Positions 25,407 through 34,359 of a stretch of DNA of 64,000 nucleotides are shown piece after piece. How positions within the stretch are numbered: position 1 is the stretch's first letter; every line of letters starts with the position of its first letter. The stretch is from positions 355 through 64,354 of the forward strand of contig DCHV01000072.1 in NCBI GenBank assembly GCA_002314945.1, given 5' to 3'. Source of the stretch: Prevotellaceae bacterium UBA1743 (GTDB taxonomy: Bacteria; Bacteroidota; Bacteroidia; Bacteroidales; Bacteroidaceae). The notes under the pieces are model-generated. The model saw only the letters and a program-made list of their open reading frames with translations, made no database searches and was not told the DNA's origin. The translations under genes were made by a program, and so were the position numbers.

Positions 25407-26834
25407 TTATCCTAACGTGTAGAAATCTTCCCAACCCTTACGAGGTGGCATACCACTCAACATTGCATTGGCAAAATCGTTGTTGGTAAAGCGTTTTGTC
25501 ACAGGATCGAAGAACAACTGTGTGTTCAGGCGCTGAGCAATCACTCCGAGACAGAACACCTGGCAAAGTACGCCGGCAATTTCGAAGGGAGAACGTGTTT
25601 TCTCGATACCTTTGCAAGCACGCAGGAAGTTTACATAATGGTTGCTCGGGCTCTTGGGAACCTCGGGTAATGAATCCTTCATTGCCTCGGCCTTTTCCTT
25701 CGGAATGATACTGAGTGTACTTCCATGACTTGCCCCTTTGAAAGTCAGGTCACGACCATAAATTATCTTGCCTGGATTCAATTTTTTCTTCACATATTCA
25801 CCTTGGTTGGTAGAAGGAATATCAGCCCCTAACTCGCTTTCACCATAACCTGCGGGCAGAGGAGGAAGATTGTCGATACCATCGTACCATGTGATGTCGC
25901 AAGGAGGCATACTGCCACGTGCGCCAAAACGGAAAAGAATGGTACTGCTATAAGGATAGAAAAACTCGTTGTGATATTTGGCGTACTTCAGGGTGATCTC
26001 GTATGGCAGACCAAGGTTGAGGAACTCGTGAACCGTATCCAGCAAATGGGCTCCCCAATCACCCAAAGCACCCATACCGAAATCGTACCAACAACGCCAG
26101 TTGCCTTGATGATACTTCTCACTATAGTTATGGTAACGCACGCCACCATGCCAAGTATCCCAATCCATATTCTTGGGAATGGAATCACCCTCGGGCATCT
26201 GGCGCATATTCCAGTCAAACTTGTGCCAACGACGATCACTGTTCATGTGGGCAGTAACTGCCGTCACGTCCTTGATGATACCAGCATCCTGCCATGCCTT
26301 GAACTGGAAATAATTAGCCTCGGAATGTCCTTGGTTACCGACCTGGGTTGCCAAATTGGGATGGCGCTTAGCCATTTCGATGAGCAACTCACCTTCCTGG
26401 AAAGTACGGATGAGGGGTTTCTCACAATAGACATGTTTGCCATATTTCATCGCCATCATGCACACAAAAAAGTGCATGTGATCGGGAACAGCTACACAGA
26501 CAGCTTCGAAATGGTCGGCATACTCTTCAAACATCTTTCGAAAATCGCGATAGCGTTTGGCATTGGGGTAACGCGAAAGCACCTTCTGACACTGATTGCC
26601 GTCCAAATCAACATCACAAAGAGCAATCACCTCAATCATTTGTGTCTTCTCAAACTCCTCGATATCCTGTTCGGCGCGATTACCAACCCCGACAAAGGCA
26701 ATCTTTACTTTCTCAGACTTTGCTTCAGCTGTCTGAGCTGATGTCATTGTATTGGCAAACATATTGCCTGGCTCGAGTGCCAACCCTGCAGAAGCCAATC
26801 CGACCCCTTTCAGGAAATTTCTTCTTGTTGTCAT
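25407..26834 (-). CDS. Tat-exported Gfo/Idh/MocA family oxidoreductase
   Basis: The 475-residue protein begins with a twin-arginine signal (TTRRNFLKGVG) and then a Rossmann fold (KIAFVGVGNRAEQD) with the family EKP motif (HVYCEKPL). Members oxidise or reduce sugars with tightly held NAD(P). Tat export of a folded cofactor protein fits a periplasmic or envelope location. Some Tat-exported relatives are NAD-dependent glycosidases (GH109-like), so hydrolysis is an alternative. It lies within the eight-gene operon, 10 bases after the first FucP-like gene, consistent with processing a sugar before import. Confidence 0.9.
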   Translation of the reverse strand: MTTRRNFLKGVGLASAGLALEPGNMFANTMTSAQTAEAKSEKVKIAFVGVGNRAEQDIEEFEKTQMIEVIALCDVDLDGNQCQKVLSRYPNAKRYRDFRKMFEEYADHFEAVCVAVPDHMHFFVCMMAMKYGKHVYCEKPLIRTFQEGELLIEMAKRHPNLATQVGNQGHSEANYFQFKAWQDAGIIKDVTAVTAHMNSDRRWHKFDWNMRQMPEGDSIPKNMDWDTWHGGVRYHNYSEKYHQGNWRCWYDFGMGALGDWGAHLLDTVHEFLNLGLPYEITLKYAKYHNEFFYPYSSTILFRFGARGSMPPCDITWYDGIDNLPPLPAGYGESELGADIPSTNQGEYVKKKLNPGKIIYGRDLTFKGASHGSTLSIIPKEKAEAMKDSLPEVPKSPSNHYVNFLRACKGIEKTRSPFEIAGVLCQVFCLGVIAQRLNTQLFFDPVTKRFTNNDFANAMLSGMPPRKGWEDFYTLG

Positions 26835-26844
26835 AGTGTTCCGA

Positions 26845-28137
26845 TTATTTTTTATTTGCTGAGAAACAGCGCCATCCGTAGATGGATATCATTATAAAAC
26901 AGATGAAAGGAAGTACAAAACTTACATTCACAGCAGGGTGGTTCAGTATGGTTCCACAATCAATAATGGTACCCTGAAGAGGGGGCATCAACGCACCTCC
27001 CACAATGGCCATTACCAAGAAAGCTGCTCCCAATGTACTATCCTCTGCACTCACATTCTCCAAAGCAATACCATAGATGGTAGGGAACATCAACGACATG
27101 AAGATGCTAATGCCCACCACACAATAAAGTCCCATCATGCCGTTCACCAAAATAGCACCTGTAGTGCATACGGCTGCTCCACAACCAAAGATTGTCAGCA
27201 TAAGACGTCCGTTGACATATTTCATCAGGAAGGTGGAAATAAAACGTGAGCACAAGAAAAGGGACATTGCCAAGATATTATAGTTCTGTGCCGTTGCCTT
27301 ATCAATACCCAAATTATCAGCATATTGGATGATAAACGTCCAAACCATAATTTGGGCAGCTACATAAAACACCTGTGCCACCACTCCTTCACGGTAAACG
27401 GTATTATCCCACAACCGCTTTAGCGTATCAGATGCCTTTATATCCAAACTTTCCTTAGTCGTTTTCGGCATTTTCATGAGGGCAATAATGACAAACATAA
27501 CCACTACCACCAAACCGATAACCACATAAGGATTGCGAATCACTGCCAGATCATGCAAACGTATCGTAGCTTTCTCTGCCTCGGAAAGCGTGCCAAAAAT
27601 GATTTCACCCATTTCATTCCGTTTGTCGGAAAGGAGATTGGGCAATACAATTAATGAGGCTACCGCCATACCGCACAATGATCCCATTGGATTGAACGCC
27701 TGAGCCAAATTCAAACGTCTGGTACTGCTTTCCTTGGTACCAAGTGAAAGGATGAACGGGTTGGCCGTTGTTTCCAAAAAGGCCAACCCGAACGTAAGGA
27801 TATACAGCGACAAGCAGAAAAAGGTGAAATTCTGCCAAGCTGCAGCGGGAATAAAAAGGAAAGCGCCTGTTGCATAAAGACCCAGTCCTAACAATATCCC
27901 GCTTTTATAACTATAACGACGAATGAAAAGAGCTGCAGGAACTGCCATAGTAGCGTAACCTCCATAGAAGGCAAACTGTACCATTGATGCCTTAGCCGCA
28001 CTCAATTCCATCACCGTCTGGAAGGCGGCTACCATCGGATTTGTAATATCATTTGCAAAACCCCATAAAGCAAATAGGGCAGTGATTACTATAAAAGTCA
28101 AAAGGTAGCGTTTCTCTACCAGCGGTTGCTTTTCCAT
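26845..28137 (-). CDS. fucP: FucP-like sugar:H+ symporter (MFS), operon copy 1
   Basis: This 430-residue, ~12-helix transporter shares the FucP signatures with the second copy (FALWGFANDITNPMV, FYGGYATMAVPAAL, LETTANPFILSLG, RRLNLAQAFNPMGS). It follows fucI by 35 bases, the usual pairing for L-fucose import and isomerisation. The symbol rests on that linkage. Other deoxysugars are possible. Confidence 0.85.
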   Translation of the reverse strand: MEKQPLVEKRYLLTFIVITALFALWGFANDITNPMVAAFQTVMELSAAKASMVQFAFYGGYATMAVPAALFIRRYSYKSGILLGLGLYATGAFLFIPAAAWQNFTFFCLSLYILTFGLAFLETTANPFILSLGTKESSTRRLNLAQAFNPMGSLCGMAVASLIVLPNLLSDKRNEMGEIIFGTLSEAEKATIRLHDLAVIRNPYVVIGLVVVVMFVIIALMKMPKTTKESLDIKASDTLKRLWDNTVYREGVVAQVFYVAAQIMVWTFIIQYADNLGIDKATAQNYNILAMSLFLCSRFISTFLMKYVNGRLMLTIFGCGAAVCTTGAILVNGMMGLYCVVGISIFMSLMFPTIYGIALENVSAEDSTLGAAFLVMAIVGGALMPPLQGTIIDCGTILNHPAVNVSFVLPFICFIMISIYGWRCFSANKK

Positions 28138-28172
28138 TATTCGTCGTTCAATAATTTGTTATTTTTTTTTGA

Positions 28173-29957
28173 TTACTTGTAAATAGGACCAAAATTTGCA
28201 CAAGCGCGATAATCTGCGCCTTCCTTGTCCATACCGAAAGCATTCCATGCAGCAGGACGGAAGATGTCCTCAGCAGGCACATTGTGCATACATACGGGAA
28301 TGCGGAGCATTGAACACATAGTGATAAGGTCGGCACCCACGTGACCATAGGAGATGGCACCATGGTTGGCTCCCCAATTGTTCATTACCGAGTAGGCATT
28401 CTCGAAAGCACTTCCCTTCACGCCATTGCAACGAGGAGTGAACCACGTGCAGGGCCAAGTGGGATTGGTACGTTCCATGAGTGTATCGGTCACTTCATCA
28501 GGTAACTTCACAGTCCATCCTTCTGCAATCTGGAGAACGGGGCCAAGGCCCTTTACTAAATTCAAACGAATCATGGTAGCAGGCATCTCTGCACGAGTTA
28601 CATAATGACTTGAGAAACCACCACCACGGAAGTTATCGAAACCAGCTTCACACCAGACAGTAGCCTGTGTCATCTTCTCGATGTCCTCGTCGGTCACCTC
28701 CCACCATTTCTTCATGGTAGGTTCTCCGTTCTCATCGCGGCATTCGCCACAAGCATCCAAACATGCAGCTCCAGAATTCAGCAAATGGATAATACCACCG
28801 TTTGCCAATGCCTTGCCTTCCAAATCATATCCAGTTACACGCTTGGTAGCTTCGGGAGACCAGAATGTACGAACGTCCGCAAAAATCTGAGCACGATGAG
28901 TAAGTAAGCGCATGAACAGCATTCCAAGGCCGTTCAAAACGTCATTTTCTGTTGCCAGCGTATATGGTTCGCGAGCACCTTGATAGTCGAAAGTGGAAGA
29001 AAGGAAAGCCTCAGGATAATCGCAGTTGGGCCAATGGTCTGTCCACTGACGCTGTCCCTGGAATCCTCCCGCAATGGCATTGTGACCAAAACGCTCCTCA
29101 TCAAAGATATCAGGCAAATTAGGATTGCCACGCATCAAATCCTTGATGATGAGATACATCTTCACGGTAAACTCCCACTGCTTCTCCTTTTGTTCGGGGG
29201 AGAACTTGACATGTGCCGGATTATCGTCACGACCCTCTTTGCAATGAGCCTTTGTCCATGCCAAAGCCTTCTCAAATTCGTCCTTGTCATAGATGCCTTC
29301 TTCCATTCGGCGAAGAACCTCTACCTCATCAACGGATTCAACACGAAGGCCAAGATACTCCTCCATGAAAGCCTGATCGATGATGGATCCACCGATGCCC
29401 ATACACTGGGAACCAATCTGCAAATAACTCTTTCCACGCATAGAAACCACTGCAATGGCTGCACGGCCGAAACGAAGCAGACGTTCCTTTACATCCTCGG
29501 GAATTTCTGTAACCTGGTCGCGATCTTGCACCTCATGTCCATAGATACCGAAAGCAGGCAGCCCTTTCTGTGCATAAGTGGCTAATACAGATGCCAAATA
29601 GACTGCTCCTGGACGCTCTGTACCATTGAAGCCCCATACACCCTTGATGGTCGTTGGATCCATATCCATGGTCTCTGAACCATAGCACCAGCATGGAGTT
29701 ACAGACAATGTAACGGCTACATTTTCACGCTTGAACTTATCTGCACAAGCGGCCGACTCAGGCACACGACCGATGGATGTATCTGCCAAAACAACTTCGA
29801 CAGGAGTGCCGTCAGAGTAAAATAGGTTGTTTTCAAACAATTCCTTTGCGGCCTTAGCCATAGCCATAACCTGACCTTCCAAAGAATCTCTCAACTTCAA
29901 GGGTCCTTGACGTCCATCTATGATTGGACGAATACCAATTTTAGGATAGTTACTCAT
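28173..29957 (-). CDS. fucI: L-fucose isomerase
   Basis: The 594-residue protein matches the full length of FucI (about 590) and starts IGIRPIIDGRQGP, a family hallmark, followed by EVVLADTSIGRVPE and GVWGFNGTERPGAVY. FucI is a Mn-dependent hexameric cytosolic enzyme converting L-fucose to L-fuculose, and it also acts on D-arabinose. It is the first gene of an eight-gene minus-strand run and has a -7 box TATCTTTG at plus 30007-30014. The next steps, kinase and aldolase, are not in the window. Confidence 0.95.
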   Translation of the reverse strand: MSNYPKIGIRPIIDGRQGPLKLRDSLEGQVMAMAKAAKELFENNLFYSDGTPVEVVLADTSIGRVPESAACADKFKRENVAVTLSVTPCWCYGSETMDMDPTTIKGVWGFNGTERPGAVYLASVLATYAQKGLPAFGIYGHEVQDRDQVTEIPEDVKERLLRFGRAAIAVVSMRGKSYLQIGSQCMGIGGSIIDQAFMEEYLGLRVESVDEVEVLRRMEEGIYDKDEFEKALAWTKAHCKEGRDDNPAHVKFSPEQKEKQWEFTVKMYLIIKDLMRGNPNLPDIFDEERFGHNAIAGGFQGQRQWTDHWPNCDYPEAFLSSTFDYQGAREPYTLATENDVLNGLGMLFMRLLTHRAQIFADVRTFWSPEATKRVTGYDLEGKALANGGIIHLLNSGAACLDACGECRDENGEPTMKKWWEVTDEDIEKMTQATVWCEAGFDNFRGGGFSSHYVTRAEMPATMIRLNLVKGLGPVLQIAEGWTVKLPDEVTDTLMERTNPTWPCTWFTPRCNGVKGSAFENAYSVMNNWGANHGAISYGHVGADLITMCSMLRIPVCMHNVPAEDIFRPAAWNAFGMDKEGADYRACANFGPIYK

Positions 29958-30006
29958 AATTTTTTGTTTTTATTTGTTGTCAGACAATTTTAATCATATT
30001 TGGCCA

Positions 30007-30117
30007 CAAAGATACACTTTCTTTTTCATTTCCTTAGTTTTTCATGCATATTTTTTTGGACACATCAATAATACTCCATAAATATGAGAGGGGAAAACAA
30101 TTTTATTTTTACCTTTG
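30007..30117. promoter_or_regulatory. Divergent control region between the fucI operon and the DUF6067 operon
   Basis: A minus-strand -7 box TATCTTTG (plus 30007-30014) faces fucI, and a plus-strand -7 box TACCTTTG (30110-30117) faces the DUF6067 gene. Neither has a clear TTG at -33, which would fit activator dependence. The spacer is AT-rich and no clear palindrome was found. Confidence 0.6.
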
Positions 30118-30142
30118 TGACATAATTTTTATTTATCCCATT

Positions 30143-33121
30143 ATGAAAAAAATAATTTGGGCAGTTGTTCTTCTCGTTATGAATGTCAATCCAATATGGG
30201 CACAGCCTCAGGGGAATGACCAGTATCAAACATATTCTCCAGATGGAATCCCGTTCAGAGTGGCCAATCAAGATTGGAATCCAGACAGTTTGGGGAATCA
30301 TCGTGCAATAGTGGAAGTAGCAGGAAACACAGATGGCAAAGTGGCCGTAGCCACCCTAAAATGGAGGCGGCCTGACTTGAACCCAGCCAGCAAGGATGTG
30401 TTTGTATATACAGAGAAGGGACAAAAGGTGGAGAATGTGTGTTGCGTGAAATGCGATGCAGAAGAAGGTACCATCTACTTCGAAGCGATTCAGGGTGGCG
30501 GCAAGTACTACTTGTACTATCTCCCCTATCACATGCGCATAGGATGGGGTGAAGGGCGAGGAGAACCTAACTGGAACGATTATTACCAGTATGACTCAGC
30601 CAAGGGTGAAAAATGGTTGAATAGTGTGAATGCCAAGGACGCCACGGCAGCACAAGTGATAGCATTCGAGTCACGCAACGATTTTGAATTCTTCTCCCAA
30701 ATGGGAAATATCGCTACTGCCGAGGAAACACAGCATTTGTTGGAACAACATCCGGAAAACCCAATCATCTTTACAGAAGACCGTTGTTTCCCCATTAGGC
30801 TGACCCGCCAGATGCCTGTCCGATGGGCCATGGAGAAACCCAGCGAATCCTTCCAAGGAATCGCCCACCGAAACGAATACTATGTGTGGCAAATCGCCTT
30901 ATGGGCAGCCCGTCAAGGGCTGGAGGACGTAAAAGTCCGCTTCTCCGACCTGAAGATGCAAGGAAGTGACCACCTTATCCCCGCCAATGAACTGACCTGT
31001 TTCAACCAAGGTGGGCTGAATTGGGATGGTACACGTCTATATCACATGATAAAGATTCCAGAAGGACGTATCCAGAGCCTATGGTGTGGCGTCCAGATAC
31101 CAGAAAAAGCAACGCCAGGCGAATACAAAGGAATTGTGACCATCACAGCCAAAGGAATGGAACCTCGTCAGGTAGATGTCAGACTGACCGTAAAAGACCA
31201 GATTCTCACAGAAAAGGGTGACAACGAACCATGGCGATTGAGTCGTTTACGCTGGCTTGACTCGTCTATTGGATTGGATGATCACCCAGTGGCACCCTTC
31301 TCAGCCATGAAGCTTCAAGGGAAAACCATCAAAGCCACAGAAAAAAGCATGACGATAGAGAATAACGGAATGCCAAAGTCCATTTCAGTGAATGGCCACG
31401 AGGTGTTATCGCGCCCCATTCAGGTAGAACTCGAGACCAATGATGGAACTCTATGTATGAATGGAGGAAAACTGACAATTCAGCAGCAAGCCGATGGACT
31501 TGTCTGTTGGACCTCCCTTTGCCAACAAAAAGGAATAGAAATGCTATGCCGGGGGCGTATGGAATTTGATGGACATGTACACTACGATGTGAGCCTCTCA
31601 TCTGAACAAGCTATTGAACTACGCGACATCCGTTTCTGCACCCAATATTCCACGTATGCACAAGAGTATATGATGGGTGCAGGCTATAGTGGAGGACTGC
31701 GTCCCAAGACGCTCGAATGGGACTGGTCTGGTCCCTACGATAGCTATTGGATGGGAGGTGCTGAAGCAGGTCTCCATTTTGAGTTTCGTGGTGGCACATA
31801 CCATGGCCCACTCATCAGCGATTACAAGCCCTTGCCTCCCGCCTCATGGTCCAACCATGGTGAAGGCCGACTCTGCATGAGTGGAGAGAAAGAGGCCTGT
31901 GTAGTGACACATACTGGGAAGAAGCAACTCAACCATACACCACTCACCTTTGAGTTCGCCCTCGATATCACACCTCTGAAGCCCGTTGATACCAAACACC
32001 AGTTCGGAATGCGATTCTATCATAGTCCAGACAATACCGATCAAGCTATCGAAAAGGGAGCAAACGTAATCAATATACATCATGCAACTAAGCTAAATCC
32101 TGTCATCAATTATCCCTTTATCGTACAGGAACCACTGAAAAAATTCATTCGTGAGAAACACGCCCAAGGAGTGAAAGTAAAATTGTACTATACAATTCGC
32201 GAACTAACCAACCACGTATCAGAAATATACGCGCTGAAAAGCTTAGGAAATGAAATATTCTCTGCAGGGATGGGTAATGGCGCTCCATGGTTGTGCGAGC
32301 ACTTAGTCGAAGACTACCGACCTGCTTGGTACACGTCACTGGAGAACAACGTAGTAGATGCCTCGTGTGTACTCAGTCCTCATAGCCGATGGATAAACTA
32401 TTATCTGGAAGGATTGCGTTGGATGCTGCAAAACTATGAAATAGACGGTATTTATATGGATGATGTCTCTTTCGACCGAACCATCATGAAACGTATGAGA
32501 AAAATCATGGCCCAATATCGTCCTGAAGGCATCATTGATCTTCATTCCAACACGGGCTATTCCAAGGGGCCTGCTAATCAATATACTGATTTCTTCCCCT
32601 ACGTAGATCGTTTATGGTTTGGTGAGTCATTCCGCTATAACCAGATGCGTCCCGATGAATGGTTCGTGACCTTCTCGGGCATTCCTTTCGGTCCTATGAG
32701 CGAAATGCTTCAAGACGGTGGTAATCGTTTTCTCGGTACATTGTACGGAGCTACCACCCGTCTGGGATGCAGCGCACACTCCCCTGCTCCCGTCTGGAAA
32801 ATTTGGAAGGAATTTGGCATAGAAGACGCCCGAATGTGTGGTTACTGGGACAAGCAATGCCCAATAACCACCTCTGATGACGAAGTGAAGGCTACAGCCT
32901 ATTTACGTGACGGGAAGGCTCTCATCAGCATTGGTAATTTTAGTGAATCGAACAAGGATATTACCCTGCATTTCGACTGGAAGGGATTGGGCATCAAAAA
33001 AGAAAAAGCAACCTTCAAATTCCCCGAAGTAGAGGATTTCCAACCAGCGGGCACCTATGCTGAGGGTGAGACTATACACTTACCAGCAAAAGAAGGACGT
33101 TTCCTGTTAATTACACAATAA
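30143..33121 (+). CDS. Secreted glycoside hydrolase-like protein (DUF6067/GH123_N type)
   Basis: The ATG at 30143 is preferred over the upstream ATG at 30044 because it begins a clear signal peptide (KKIIWAVVLLVMN, cut after IWAQ) and lies 25 bases after the -7 box. The 992-residue product carries DUF6067-type segments such as YWMGGAEAGLHFEFRG and PPASWSNHGEGR. A (beta/alpha)-barrel-like half follows, with acidic IDGIYMDDVSFDR (~766-778) at the probable active site, and a C-terminal beta domain. A periplasmic or surface glycosidase is likely. The substrate is unknown, though divergence from the fucI operon suggests a fucose- or deoxysugar-containing glycan. Confidence 0.78.
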   Translation: MKKIIWAVVLLVMNVNPIWAQPQGNDQYQTYSPDGIPFRVANQDWNPDSLGNHRAIVEVAGNTDGKVAVATLKWRRPDLNPASKDVFVYTEKGQKVENVCCVKCDAEEGTIYFEAIQGGGKYYLYYLPYHMRIGWGEGRGEPNWNDYYQYDSAKGEKWLNSVNAKDATAAQVIAFESRNDFEFFSQMGNIATAEETQHLLEQHPENPIIFTEDRCFPIRLTRQMPVRWAMEKPSESFQGIAHRNEYYVWQIALWAARQGLEDVKVRFSDLKMQGSDHLIPANELTCFNQGGLNWDGTRLYHMIKIPEGRIQSLWCGVQIPEKATPGEYKGIVTITAKGMEPRQVDVRLTVKDQILTEKGDNEPWRLSRLRWLDSSIGLDDHPVAPFSAMKLQGKTIKATEKSMTIENNGMPKSISVNGHEVLSRPIQVELETNDGTLCMNGGKLTIQQQADGLVCWTSLCQQKGIEMLCRGRMEFDGHVHYDVSLSSEQAIELRDIRFCTQYSTYAQEYMMGAGYSGGLRPKTLEWDWSGPYDSYWMGGAEAGLHFEFRGGTYHGPLISDYKPLPPASWSNHGEGRLCMSGEKEACVVTHTGKKQLNHTPLTFEFALDITPLKPVDTKHQFGMRFYHSPDNTDQAIEKGANVINIHHATKLNPVINYPFIVQEPLKKFIREKHAQGVKVKLYYTIRELTNHVSEIYALKSLGNEIFSAGMGNGAPWLCEHLVEDYRPAWYTSLENNVVDASCVLSPHSRWINYYLEGLRWMLQNYEIDGIYMDDVSFDRTIMKRMRKIMAQYRPEGIIDLHSNTGYSKGPANQYTDFFPYVDRLWFGESFRYNQMRPDEWFVTFSGIPFGPMSEMLQDGGNRFLGTLYGATTRLGCSAHSPAPVWKIWKEFGIEDARMCGYWDKQCPITTSDDEVKATAYLRDGKALISIGNFSESNKDITLHFDWKGLGIKKEKATFKFPEVEDFQPAGTYAEGETIHLPAKEGRFLLITQ

Positions 33122-33124
33122 TTC

Positions 33125-34342
33125 ATGGTCATCGCACTAACTCTTGCGCTCGTTGCCGCTATCCTTGTCATCCTTTTTCTGTACACACGTATGGTGAAGT
33201 TGAATGAAAGGGCTTCCATGCTCCAAACAAAGTTGAAAGATGAAGCAGAACATGCCCATCAAATCCACATGGAACAGGAATTGAGATGGCAGCAAAGCCT
33301 TTCCGCCGTGAGGGAGGAGTTGCAGAAAGTGTCCATGCAACAAATTTCAGCCGGAAAATCCGCTCTGCAAGAACAGAACCGGCAACAGATGGACACACTC
33401 CTTCAACCCATTCGCGACCAGTTTGACCTCCTGCACAAAATTGTTCATGAGAACAGCACTCAAAATGAGGTGAACAAACAGGAACTGAAGACAACCTTTG
33501 AATCAACACTAAAACTTTTCCAACTTCAGCAACAGTCGGCAGTCGAGTCACTCCGGCTGCAAACAGAACGAATCGGGACAGATGCAAACAACCTGACAAA
33601 AGCACTGAAAGGTGATAATAAGGTTCAAGGCGATTGGGGCGAAATGGTATTGGAAACCCTCCTGGAGAATAGCGGACTGCACCGCGATGAGGAATACTTT
33701 GTACAACAAAACTGCAAGGACGAACAAGGAGGGAATAACCGACCCGACGTAATCGTGCGATTCCCCGAAGGACGAAGCGTGGTCATCGACTCGAAAGTGT
33801 CTCTAACAAACTACACGGATGCCATAGCAGCTCAGGAGGAAAAGACACGAGACCATTTGCTTCAAGAACATGCCAGAAGCGTGCGACGACATATTGATGA
33901 ACTGGCTGCCAAAAAATACGACACACTGGTAGAGGATGCTATCGGCTTTGTCTTGATGTTTGTCCCCAACGAAAATAGTTACATCGCGGCAATGAAACAA
34001 CAACCCGATCTAAGTCGCTACGCCTATCAGAAACACATCATAGTCATCTCGCCAAGCAACCTGATGATGGCGTTGCAATTAGCCTATAACCTCTGGCAAT
34101 ATGACCGTCAGAACAAAAACGTGGAAAAGATAGTCAAGACAGCAGCTGATCTCTACGACAAGGTGGCTGGTTTCGCTGATTCGTTTGCGGAAATAGACAG
34201 CCAACTGAAAAAACTGGAACAGACGTACCAAACCGCGCGCGAACGCCTATACGATGGGAAAGGAAATGTAATGAGGCGTGTGGAGTCGTTGCGAGAAATG
34301 GGAGTGAACCCCAAGAAACAGTTATCCTTTCAAGACAATTAA
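33125..34342 (+). CDS. rmuC: DNA recombination protein RmuC
   Basis: The 405-residue protein has an N-terminal membrane helix (LALVAAILVILFLY), a long coiled coil (~25-150) and the RmuC domain with KVQGDWGEMVLETLLE, RPDVIVRFP and VVIDSKVSL, which holds the nuclease-like Asp/Lys residues. RmuC limits inversions at short inverted repeats. It starts 3 bases after the DUF6067 stop, so it is co-transcribed although functionally unrelated. Confidence 0.93.
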   Translation: MVIALTLALVAAILVILFLYTRMVKLNERASMLQTKLKDEAEHAHQIHMEQELRWQQSLSAVREELQKVSMQQISAGKSALQEQNRQQMDTLLQPIRDQFDLLHKIVHENSTQNEVNKQELKTTFESTLKLFQLQQQSAVESLRLQTERIGTDANNLTKALKGDNKVQGDWGEMVLETLLENSGLHRDEEYFVQQNCKDEQGGNNRPDVIVRFPEGRSVVIDSKVSLTNYTDAIAAQEEKTRDHLLQEHARSVRRHIDELAAKKYDTLVEDAIGFVLMFVPNENSYIAAMKQQPDLSRYAYQKHIIVISPSNLMMALQLAYNLWQYDRQNKNVEKIVKTAADLYDKVAGFADSFAEIDSQLKKLEQTYQTARERLYDGKGNVMRRVESLREMGVNPKKQLSFQDN

Positions 34343-34359
34343 CAAACATTATCACATAA

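Noticed and set aside
30044..30142. N-terminal extension of the DUF6067 protein
   Set aside because: The extension overlaps the promoter -7 box, and the ATG at 30143 starts a clear signal peptide.
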